DNA of 64,000 nucleotides from Blastobasis lacticolella (lineage: Eukaryota > Arthropoda > Insecta > Lepidoptera > Blastobasidae). Below the pieces are notes generated by a model, which was not told the DNA's origin, did not search any database, and worked only from the letters and a program-made list of their open reading frames with translations. The stretch covers positions 15,095,115-15,159,114 of the forward strand of contig LR990051.1 in the NCBI GenBank assembly GCA_905147135.1, given 5' to 3'. This document shows positions 32,401 to 44,400 of the stretch, piece by piece. The position numbers and the translations under genes were made by a program. The number at the start of each line of letters is the position of its first letter. The first letter of the stretch is position 1.

Positions 32401-35400
32401 TCACTTGCAGCAATAAGGCTGCCTTTGCCCACAACTAATTATGGTCTTTATCTGAACTTTTTCATGTAATTATTATTGTGTGAGCATTAAAGAATTTTTC
32501 TATCTATCTATCTAAAATAAATAGCTGAATATGAATTATAAACATAATAATAATAGTAGAATAGCCATTATTTTGTGAATATGAATGGTATTCATATTTG
32601 TCATGAATGTTAATGAAATAAAGATGTGTGCATATCATAATCTTCCGAGTGGTCAGTCCCGGTTTCGGGTCCGCTTTCCGACTCATTCTTCTCCATTTTG
32701 CCTTGGGTATCGTCTTGTCGTAAGTCATTAGCTCTCGCATCCGCCTCGGCGATGTCAGTCCACTGCTCCGTGGGCCTTCCGCGGGACCTCTTTCTGGATA
32801 CTGGCAGGTTTAGACATAACCATGTGGAAATGAGAGATTCGTGCATGTGGAAGAGGCAAAAGAGGTGTGTCATGATCGTAGCTTGAGGTACTGTATAGTC
32901 TCTGCCTACCCCTATGAGATATGAGCGTAAGTGTGCCTGTATGTAAAATGTATTTTTTTCACTATATTAGAAAAAAAATGGGTAATATTATTGGACATTA
33001 TCATGAGAATGGCCATAATTTAAAATATTACTTTTATTTATTTTAAAATTAACATTTTAAAATTAAACATCCGAATCATATGTGCAAACGAATCAGTGGG
33101 CCACCTGATGAAAAGTGGTCATAATTTATGTTTATAGCATAGGATCCTGTTAGTCTAAATGTATAATTTATTATTTTCACTGTGTATGAATGAATGTATG
33201 AAACATTCTTTATTGCTTATACATAGAATAAAACAAATGAACATGTTTATATTATATTTGTTTTCAAATATAATATAGACATATTTTCTTTCTTTATTTT
33301 AAGAACATTGGTATTTAGTTAAAATGTTCAAAATTCTTTCACATGTAGGTATAGAGGCAATGCTGGATCACTCCGCGGCGCTAAAAGGCCCAGAGGCAGT
33401 CGCGATGACGCCCTGGATGAGATGATGGATGAAGACGATTTCACCATGCCTGCCCCAGAAGAACCACCATACATGCCCGAGAAATGGTAAGCCAATGTCT
33501 GCATCATAACTCTAGTGTCATCTGTTGTATGTCCTTCTTAAACACAAAAGTTTGACTAAAGTTCATGAAATCTGTATGTTTGAATAACGCACAAATGGTA
33601 TTGAACAAAATTAGTCTTGGAAATGTTGAATATCAAATAATTTCATTAGTCTTACAATAATAGTGTAAAAAAGATTATGATGTAATAAATTGCTAAATAA
33701 CTAATTTTCTTAATTAAAAACAAAAGGTAATCTAAATGGTAACATCTTGCATGGGAGGTTTCAAATGAATGTAAACATTACTATCTTACTAAAATACTTC
33801 TAAAGTCTGCACAACGGTTAGAGCACTCTACACAAGTTTGCTGATAGCACCTCATTGACATTACCCCGTTTTTTGACTACTTTTTACATAAATTAAATCT
33901 GTAAGTTATTTTAGCACTCTTAAAATATTTTTCACTATTATTGTAAGACCTAAATTAATTCAACACATACTACTTAACATATATTTGTAACAATAATAAT
34001 ATAAACTTGTCTTACATAAGTTAAAATTCGTTCACGCAGGCCAGGCAAAGTGTGCGCCCTATGCAATTTGAGCGAGCGCAGCCAACTAGGACAGGGGGAG
34101 ATGCGTCAGTTCAGTTGCAACGAAGGGGAGGGCGGCGCCCCCCCGGCCGCTTCCGGGGAGGGCACCCCCACCCCCGGCACCCCCGCTAGCACCCCCGGCA
34201 CGCCGCTGCCCCCCGGGCTAGCGTCCCCACCGCCGGAACTGCTCGACGCAAGCTCCCACCCTCTCGCTATGCCGCTCAGCAGGCGACAGAAGGCCTTCAA
34301 TAAGTGCAAGTAAGTGATTGAATCGAAGTTGCGCATTAATGCTGCAACTGATAAAGTGCAGCTCTTATAATCGCTGATTAGGTTAATATAACAAAAAATA
34401 GCAATTTAAAAAAATCACAGACATAATAACTTCCTGTCCAAGACTCGTATTGGGTCACTAAAATTACAGTAGTATTTTGAACATTGGGAATAAATAGATG
34501 TTCAAAATAGGTAATCTCAAAACAAAATTACAGCAAATTATATTCCTGCTAATATTGTTTCAGAACACCTCTATACAATATGGAGCACACCGACGAACTG
34601 TCCATAATTGGACATGTGGAAGCTTTGGAGCTGCCTGCTGTCGTGTCTTCGGGAGCTTTTTACATACACCGCTGTTGCCTCGAATTTAGCCCTCCCTTTC
34701 AGGAACAGACACCTGCTGCCGGCAGCGAAGACGAGAAGGAGCAGCTGGAGGAAGCCAGGATCAAAGGAATTGTTACCGCTGCATTGCAGAGGAAATGTGC
34801 CTTCTGCACCAGACATGGTGCTAGCATACCTTGTAAGGTGAGTTGTTAAAAAAGGAAACAATAAGTTGGTCTTCTTCTTGTTGTTTATGTATTAATTATC
34901 ATCATATCATTGTGTTTATTGATGAACAATAGTAGTACGTCACATGTCGTTACTTCCTTTGTGGTTAGGGTAGATAACTGAGAACCACAGCTAGATCACA
35001 TTTTATTTATTCAGTGAACCAATTTCTTACTTAATATTTTATATTGTAATACACATCTTTTTTATCCTTTGGTATGTAAATGTCTTACTCGCACGTTTCG
35101 CGAAAATCGAGCGTATAATAATCGAATATCCTTTTGGCATAAAGCTAAATCGGCTTACCAAAAAGAATTGCTCATGATTCCATGTTTACAGGCAGTCTCA
35201 CGACTACCAGGGCTTTTTTAACTCCTAATATCATTCACTACTCCTTTGACAAAACAAATCTCTTCTCCAGATGAGCTGCACCAAATACTTCCACTTACCC
35301 TGCGTGCTTGCTTCGGGCGGCCTGATGGAGTTCCCTAGCAAGTCCTCATTCTGTAAGGACCACCTGTATAAAGTGGCTGTGGGCGCCGAGGTGGAGTGCA

Positions 35401-38400
35401 GGACCTGCCGCACCGTGGGCGACCTGGCCAACCTTATGACGTGCGTGTCGTGTGGCTCGCACTACCACGGGACTTGCGTGGGGCTCGCACAGTTGCCAGG
35501 TGAGTGTCCATATCTATACATAGTATAAAATGCAGCCGCATTTCGCGTCAGTCTCGTAACGGATTTTGATGCGGTTTTCGCAATCAATTAGAGAATTTCT
35601 TCCGGAAGATTGATATATAATGTATAATGCACATGCACAGTGGAAACCCGTGTAAAGTCGGGACGGGTCGCTAGTCTATAGTAATAATAAAAATAATAGC
35701 TATTCTATTACGTTCGTTTTACTTTGGGAGCGTCGGTGGCCGAGCGGTTAAGGTATCCGACTCGTAAGCGAAAGGTACTGGGTTCGAATTCCGCTGCGGC
35801 CATGTACCAATGACTCCACTCTGAGTTATGTACGTACAGTCGAGTTCATTAATATGTGAGCATTACCAAGGCTTCAAATATAAATGTACATGGAAGGGTA
35901 CTTATATATCTGAGCAGATTCATCAATCAAACATATGTACATCTGCTCAGATATATAAGTGCCCTTCCATGTATATTTATATTTGAAGCCTTGGCAATGC
36001 TCACATATTAATGAACTCGACTGTACATTAGTTTGAATTCTAACCGACGCTCTTACGGTGAGGGAAAACATCGTGATGAAAGCAGGTAGCAGGGGTCACG
36101 GATGTCAGTCGTTCCACTGTAATTATGTGACCTGCCATAACCTGCCATAAGACGGACCCCGAGCGGGAACACGGGAGGACAACCAGGACATTAACACCAA
36201 TCTAATAATTTCCCCACCAGGTGTCAGGTCTGGCTGGTCATGTCGGTCGTGCCGCGTGTGCCAAGTGTGCCGGGTGGCGGTCCCCGCCGGACCGCCCCAG
36301 CCGCAGGAGACCCGCGCGGTCACCTGCGAGCACTGCGACAAACTGTACCATGCCGCCTGCATACGACCCATCATGGCCACCGTGCCCAAGTACGGATGGA
36401 AGTGCAAGGTTAGTGATGCGGAAACTGCGAGTGTTGTTGAGTGTTGTTTTAGGAATAAAGGGAAGTTTCTGTTTTAATTTCGATGATATTAATAGCTTTC
36501 GATTAAATGATAAATCGATAGCTTGGTTACACTGTTTGTTAGCATTGGTCTACGGGATAGACATGGATTGTATTTGATCGAACTGTGTGCTGAGTAAGCC
36601 ACGCGTAAAAACAAGTAAAGTACTAAAAATAATAAATTTTAATCAGCTACAATAGTTGCGTGTCGGTTCTCTACAGAGTCTATAACTTCTGCATCAAAAC
36701 TTTTGAAAGCCTCTCCCAAACAGCTAGTCCAGTTTGGTCCGACGTCCCTAATTTGTAAACTCAATTTTTAATTCTTTTGAATGTGTATTTGGTCCAAATA
36801 ACGATTTTTCTATATCTATCTGTGTGTGTGCAGTGCTGTCGCGTGTGCTCGGACTGCGGCGCGCGCTCGCCCGGCGCGGGCCCGTCGTCGCGCTGGCACG
36901 CCCACTACACCGTGTGCGACTCCTGCTACCAGCAACGCAACAAGGGCTCCTGCTGCCCGCTGTGCCGCCGGGCTTACCGCGCGGCTGCGTACCGCGACAT
37001 GATACGGTGCACTCAGTGCAAGAGGTGAGCCTAGCCGACTCCTGCTACCAGCAACGCAACAAGGGCTCCTGCTGCCCGCTGTGCCGCCGGGCTTACCGCG
37101 CGGCTGCGTACCGCGACATGATACGGTGCACTCAGTGCAAGAGGTGAGCCTAGGCGACTCCTGCTACCAGCAACGCAACAAGGGCTCCTGCTGCCCGCTG
37201 TGCCGCCGGGCTTACCGCGCGGCTGCGTACCGCGACATGATACGGTGCACTCAGTGCAAGAGGTGAGCCTAGCCGACTCCTGCTACCAGCAACGCAACAA
37301 GGGCTCCTGCTGCCCGCTGTGCCGCCGGGCTTACCGCGCGGCTGCGTACCGCGACATGATACGGTGCACTCAGTGCAAGAGGTGAGCCTAGCCGACTCCT
37401 GCTACCAGCAACGCAACAAGGGCTCCTGCTGCCCGCTGTGCCGCCGGGCTTACCGCGCGGCTGCGTACCGCGACATGATACGGTGCACTCAGTGCAAGAG
37501 GTGAGCCTAGCCGACTCCTGCTACCAGCAACGCAACAAGGGCTCCTGCTGCCCGCTGTGCCGCCGGGCTTACCGCGCGGCTGCGTACCGCGACATGATAC
37601 GGTGCACTCAGTGCAAGAGGTGAGCCTAGCCGACTCCTGCTACCAGCAACGCAACAAGGGCTCCTGCTGCCCGCTGTGCCGCCGGGCTTACCGCGCGGCT
37701 GCGTACCGCGACATGATACGGTGCACTCAGTGCAAGAGGTGAGCCTAGGTGATGCGTGATGGCAGTCAAGTGACGACGGATCCTCCTGCCCGCTGTGCCG
37801 CCGCGCCAATGTCAGACAGGACCGCGCCTGCCTCTATATTATACTTCAAACTACCTAAACCTACAGCAAGCCCTGCAGGACCTATCTGTGAGATAAAGAA
37901 ACGACAAGAAACTTACAGCATGAGCCTGGATTTGGTAGATCAGGTATAATTACAATGGAGCGACTGCCATCTGACCTCCGTGACCATGTTAACAGGGTGT
38001 GTTCCTAGACAAGCTTGCTCTATCATCGGCCGCATTTTCACTTACCACCAGGTGCGGTGGCGGTCAAATGCCTGGCTAGTCAAATAAAAAATAAAAAATT
38101 ACACTTTCAGTACCCTGAATGTGCAGGTTTCAACAGGGATGTTTTCCCTCACCGTATTTCTTTTTATTGTGTATAATTCAATGTGACTGTTATGATGCTG
38201 TAAATGTGGTGACCTGCCAATCGTCATCATTCCAATAAATCCAATCCGTCTATCAGTAGAGATTCCACGAGCAGGTGAGGCTGGGACCCAGGCGACTGTG
38301 GGAGGATCCCACATTTCCCCGCAAGGTCTCACATGATTCTCTTGTCAGTGATACATATGATTGAATATGGTTAAGCTCCCACTAGATGGCGCAGTCACAG

Positions 38401-41400
38401 TTTGATAATAATTGTATGCAAAAAATGTTAATTTAACAAGTTTATGGCCAGGTTGTAGAAAAGCTTCCTTTTTTGCGTACACACAATGGAAAATGTATGT
38501 ATCACAAAACCATTATTCTCCATTGTTGATACCATTTGACTGTTCATACTGGAAAACTGCTAATCCCGCCGTTCCACCCATCCCAGATACGTGCACGGCG
38601 CGTGCGACCCGGCCGCGGAGCCGGCGACGTACCGGCTGCGCAAGGAGGCGGCGCCCGGCTACGAGTACACCTGCCCCATCTGCAAGGCGCAGGCGCCGCT
38701 GCCCGGTATTAAGCCGTCGCCTTGTAAGGACGCTTGTTTGGGATTTTCTTTTGCTGGGGCGGTCGGCCGGAGCGGTGGTGTCCGATTTTATGCCGCCATT
38801 TTGAGTTTAACCCTTTCCGCGCCACGGATGTTTACGATTTTTACGCCACAGCCCAAAAATATGTTGTTAAGGTAGTTAGATATATTAGTTAATAAACTCA
38901 GGGATAATGTTCGTGTGTGCAATTAAAATAATGGTTGATTATAACTTATTTTCCTGTTTGATGTAGAAGTCTTTGGCGTCATGGGCACGGAAATGAGATG
39001 TCACATATATGTGATTTTGGCGTTGAAAAGGTTAAACCAATCGCAGCAAGACAGCTCTGGCTCTGGCTTGCTGGGATTGGTTTAAACTCAATTGCATAAA
39101 AATGGCGGCGTGCAATCGGAGATCGGCGGTACGGCTGCAGGCCCTGAGCCTGTTGAGAGACGTCACTATCGACGAATAGGGAGATAAATGTCGAGGGAAA
39201 CTAAGTAGAGATGTATGGAAAGAATTGTGAATATAAGTGAGGCTAGGGAAAGTGGCGGTCCGTTCTGCCTCCCACACCACCTATGAGGCAAAAGCTTGAA
39301 CTTTTTGTATGTATGTAAAAGATAGCTTACGAAATGGTGGAATTTCTTCCACATATCCTTGTATGTAATCTACCAATATGACAATTTAAGGTCGCTGTAA
39401 AAATCATGAACGAATGGGTATTAATCGAGCAACAAGGACAATAGACGTGACGTTAAAATTAACTAACGTGCCGCCATTTTGGAAACGTCTCATTTTGGTA
39501 CAAATTTTGATCACACCAACAGAAACTAACGCATTCCCATTATTATCATGTTGCAATGTCACTAGAAAATTTTGATGAGCTTTTAATCACCATGAATGAA
39601 GTATGAGGCCAGGACATTGTCTGCTTTTTATATTTTATTTTGCCACAAAACTTGTAGATAGCTAATCAACAGGTCTAGCTAATAGACCACTTTCTTGACT
39701 GACTTTATAAGTCTACTTCTACGAAACGTACTATAAACAAGAGCTTTACACCAACAGCTTATGAAGAAGACTCAATGGCGTCCACATCGCAAGACTCGTC
39801 GTTCGGCGACGACAATCAATCACAGCAAGAACAGGATCCTCTGGCGATAGAGCCTAAGGTATGTTGCAACTATCACACTTATGTAATATTACAGCCTTGT
39901 ATGAAATGAGACACACTGTACAGTGTGATACGTGACATCGAAGGAGGACTAGTGTTTGTGTACAAGCTTAAAATTAACTTGCCGTATTAGTATGTTTGTG
40001 TGGGCCAAATTTAGGAGTTTCTTTCACCACCTTCTGGATTGTAACATGACCGTGGTAAAATTTGGGCGACGCGTGATACGATGTAACGCATTCTAAGTCG
40101 AGTATCACACTCACACTTTACACTTTTGTTTACAGTCTTTTTGTCTCCTCCTCGGCTTTGTTTTATATGATAATATTATCCTGTCAGGATATTGGAGATA
40201 CAATTCCATAATTCTCTTACAGCCCGATATAGGCCTCGGCAAAGGCAAGCCGTACACGGTGTCGTCCAAAGTGGCCAAGAAGAAGATCGGCGGATACAAA
40301 CTGAAAGGCGGCTACCCGCCGGCCGGGAAACTAGGGTTCCAGAAACGGCAGAGGTCCTCCCTGGAATTCGGAAGGAAGAGAGGCTCCAAGCCCAAGATGA
40401 GAGGGGTGTTCGGAGTACCGGGTTTAGGCCTGCAGAGGCCACAAGCACCAGATAATAAGACTACAGATGATGATGCAAGTAAGTTCACCGTGTTCGTGTA
40501 TCCATGTGTATTTTTTTGCAATTTTGGGTGTTATAAGTTTTTCTTTAAACAATTTTGTATTTATATTGGTGTGTTAGGTTTGTATGTACGTATGTGACAC
40601 TCGAAAATTGTGCAATTGACCTATGGGTCACCTCGGAGACAGCTTGAGAGTTACTGCGCATAGTCCTTGACTGCTGTACGACAGCTCCCAGACAACTTGA
40701 GAGTCACCGATCACTGTTCTTTACTGCTGAATGGGTTTTTCTACACGTATAGCACTCCAAGATTACTTTCACATGCATGACATTCTATGGCGAACAGTTA
40801 CAGGTAAGTTTTTAAAACTTATATAGTTTTCGTTATATTTTATGTGTACATAGTTTTATTAGTTTTACTCTTATGCACACTGGTTTAGTTTTACTTTTGT
40901 TTTGTCTGGTAATTTATGAGAAACAACTATTGTCACTAACATTCTTATTACATTCTTCAGCACAAGCTTTTATTTTATTTCAGTCATTCATGTCTTTCTA
41001 ATTACTTTCTATTTATTTTTCCGCATCTTCTGTTACTTTTGTCTCGTACACAAAGTAAAATATTGACTGAACCATGTTATGTTCTGTTAAAAATTAACTC
41101 CACATATCAGTGTAATATTAAATTGAAATCAATATAAATAATGCAACTTTATTGTCATTTGATATTACTATGAGCCATTAATATTACGCCACACTTGCAT
41201 CGGCTATGAATAATAAAAAATAATAATTATCGTATTTAATATAAATATTGCAACCTTATTGTCATTTGAGCGATGAGTCATTAACATTGCGCTACACTTG
41301 CATCGGCTCCAAATACAAAAGAAAATAAAAGCTTGAAAACATCCGAACAACAATTGTCACTCCTCCAAAACATAGACAAAACGATTGTAGAAGCGCCAAA

Positions 41401-44400
41401 AGGTATGTACCACAATTGACATCAGTTATAATCCCAGGCGAAGGCAACAAGATGGTGCTCTGCTCTAGCAAGGACAAGTTCGTGTTGACCCAAGACCTGT
41501 GCGTGATGTGCGGCGCCATCGGGACCGACTCCGAGGGCTGCCTCATCGCGTGCGCACAGTGTGGGCAGACCTACCACCCCTACTGTGTTAACATCAAGGT
41601 CAGTAAAGGTTGATAAGGTCTTGTTTTCGCGGATCCTGACACTAGTTGCACAGTCTTAGTGCGATCGCCCGTGGACATTCAAATTACTAAAAAGGTAACC
41701 TGTTGGCATTCTGATATTGTTATTCTCCCCATTTTACATACTAAAACCGGAGCCTTAAATTTAGATTTTAAGACACGTTATGTCGGTGAATAAGTTAAGT
41801 ATCTAAGTAACGTTGGAGATTTTCAACTTATCACGTTACGGCATTTCGGCGAGTTACGATCTTCAAGACTGGTTTTAGTATGTAAAATGGGAAAAACTGT
41901 AACGATACCACAATGCCAAATGGTAACCTTTTTAATCGTTTGAATGTCCATGGTTGACCTTACTATCTTAGGAGCCGATTGAAATGCATTTTGTATCTAT
42001 TTTTGTATGTAAATCTTATAGATTTAATGCAAGATATGAGTTAAAGCCCCTTAAGACGGTCATATAGTTTCGCGAGGTCTAACTTCTAAACAGTGTCTTA
42101 ATATCTCAAGTCAGTAGGCACTTGCGGTAGTGTGTTTGTAGGCACAACTCAAGCTTACTAGCGCTAGAGCTGATATGATTCCCTGTGTGCAATCATCAAA
42201 CGAAATGAGAGAAGAATGGAAGGCAAGGAAATACACTGGAGACTCTTTGGACTTGTTCTTTCCTGATAAAATCACAGCCCAATGGGTGAAGAATTTAGAT
42301 ACTTACTTGTGGTTTTAGTGTTCATTTATAATACCGAGGTTATAATTAGCTATTAATGCCACACGATTCAATTAATAAATCGTTCGGTGATCTCCGTCAG
42401 GTGTCGGCGGTGATCGTGACACTCGGCTGGCGCTGCCTGGACTGCACGGTGTGCGAGGGCTGTGGCCACCGCGGAGACGAGGCTTTACTCGTGTTGTGCG
42501 ACGACTGCGACGCCACCTGGCACACGTACTGTGCGAGACCACCACTGTCTGACGTGCCTCGATCAGCTTGGCGTTGCGGTCGTTGTCGAAGATGCCTCGT
42601 CTGCGGGGCTACGGATGTGACGGCGTGGAGCGACGATTATACTGGTGAGTGTTGGGTAGACTGTGGTATTTTGTAGGCATTGATGACTGCGTCGTCACCA
42701 GATACACGGAGATACGTATTGCACCGGGTCACCTTTGTCCGATGTGCCACGCCCGGCGTTCTTGGTTTTTTTAGGGATGTTTGTTGAAGCCATTATCATG
42801 ATGCCGGTGATTTTGGTACAGTCAAGAGATTTGAATGTTATGCCAACTGTAGTTATAGTAATTTGATGATCTTCTACATAAAAACTCTTATGATAATAAT
42901 GATTTTATATTTAGAACACCAAATTACATGCCAGTACAGACAGAATTTCATGCCAGTCGGACTAACTGCTCCAGCTAGGATGCCAATTCCTTGATACCAA
43001 TTCTATTGCGATCGACGATCGGAACTTGTCAATTACTTTCGACCAGCTTCGCTGCAATAGCTGTACTCCGCCGATTTTCAAGCGCTGACCTAATGTAGCC
43101 GACAAGTTCCGATCGTCATACTTTATTTTATTATACAAAATGTGTATAATCCTACATATAACATTGACCCCTTCCCCCCCACCTAGAATGCGCGATGTGC
43201 GCCTCGCTAGTGGCGTGCTGCGTGTGCTCGGAGCCTTACTCGGACGGCGAGCTCATCATCCAGTGCGAGCCGTGCCGGCGCTGGCTGCACGCCGCCTGCG
43301 ACGCCATCCGGGACGAGAAGGACGCCGACCAGTGCTGCAAGGCTGGGTAACGTATACTTGCACCGCCATCGTGATACACTCAATCCTTTCACCCCACACC
43401 CGGTTACCGTACACCATCATACTATACTACCCTGCGCGTGATATATTCGCAACACTTCCACCCATACATCACACTGACACCGTCATTGAACACAATACTA
43501 ACAGTGGTAGGCTACCACGGTTTAGCCATCTAGAGTGGCCACGCCACTCGCGTCTACCACGGTTCCACTATTGAGTGGGGTCATGCCACTCACGTCACCA
43601 CTCTGACCATCTTCTACTGTCGACTACTGCTATTTTTCTCGTGATACACTCGCAATACTTCCACTCCATATATCATACTAACACCATCGTCACCCATAAT
43701 ACTAATACTGGTAAGATAATACCTTAACTGAGTGGGGTCACGCCACTCGCGTCACTATTCGGGCCACCTTTTTTCGACGACACTGTTATCTTACCAGTAC
43801 TCGAAACTACCAGCTACACAATTAATCTTTCAAGTAACAATAAAACCAGCCGTTTCATCGAAATACGAGAAAAAATAGAAATATACAAAAATTTGCTGTA
43901 TGAAAGAAACAGCCAATATCATCTTACTATTCTTATCATCTTACAATCACTCCACTTTATAACACTATCCGCTCACATCACCCTCAAATCATTGTTCACG
44001 GATATTTTATGAGCCGATATTTTTTACCACCCACCATTGACCCACATCGCTCACGTCACCAATTCTAGTACAATTCGTCCTGACAAGACCAAAATCCCTC
44101 CCATTCGTTTGTTAGCAAATGGTCCTATTCACAAATCGCAACTAAATAGGGCTCATTTGGAATTCAGGCGACAGAATGTGTAACCATAATTCAATCCGGT
44201 CAGGTTTCCTTGTAAACAAGGTTACGGAGGCAGTTGCTCCACTGTAAATGCCGGAGCTGGCAAATACTGGATCATGGTCAAGGCCCTCGGTCCTCATGCA
44301 CTGGACCACGACTTGGACATTACGGCCGAGTTGATTATTTTTTATTCATTCATACAGTCATTCGGAATGAATAATTGCTATTAGACTTATTACTACTTAT

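Noticed and set aside
35729..35803. tRNA-like sequence with A and B boxes
   Set aside because: The acceptor stem halves do not pair and the sequence continues into a SINE body that recurs in the window, so it is a SINE head and not a tRNA gene.
37081..37809. Series of 61-codon plus-strand ORFs and a 100-codon minus-strand ORF
   Set aside because: All are frame by-products of the 119-bp exon-derived array; none has its own promoter or conserved product.
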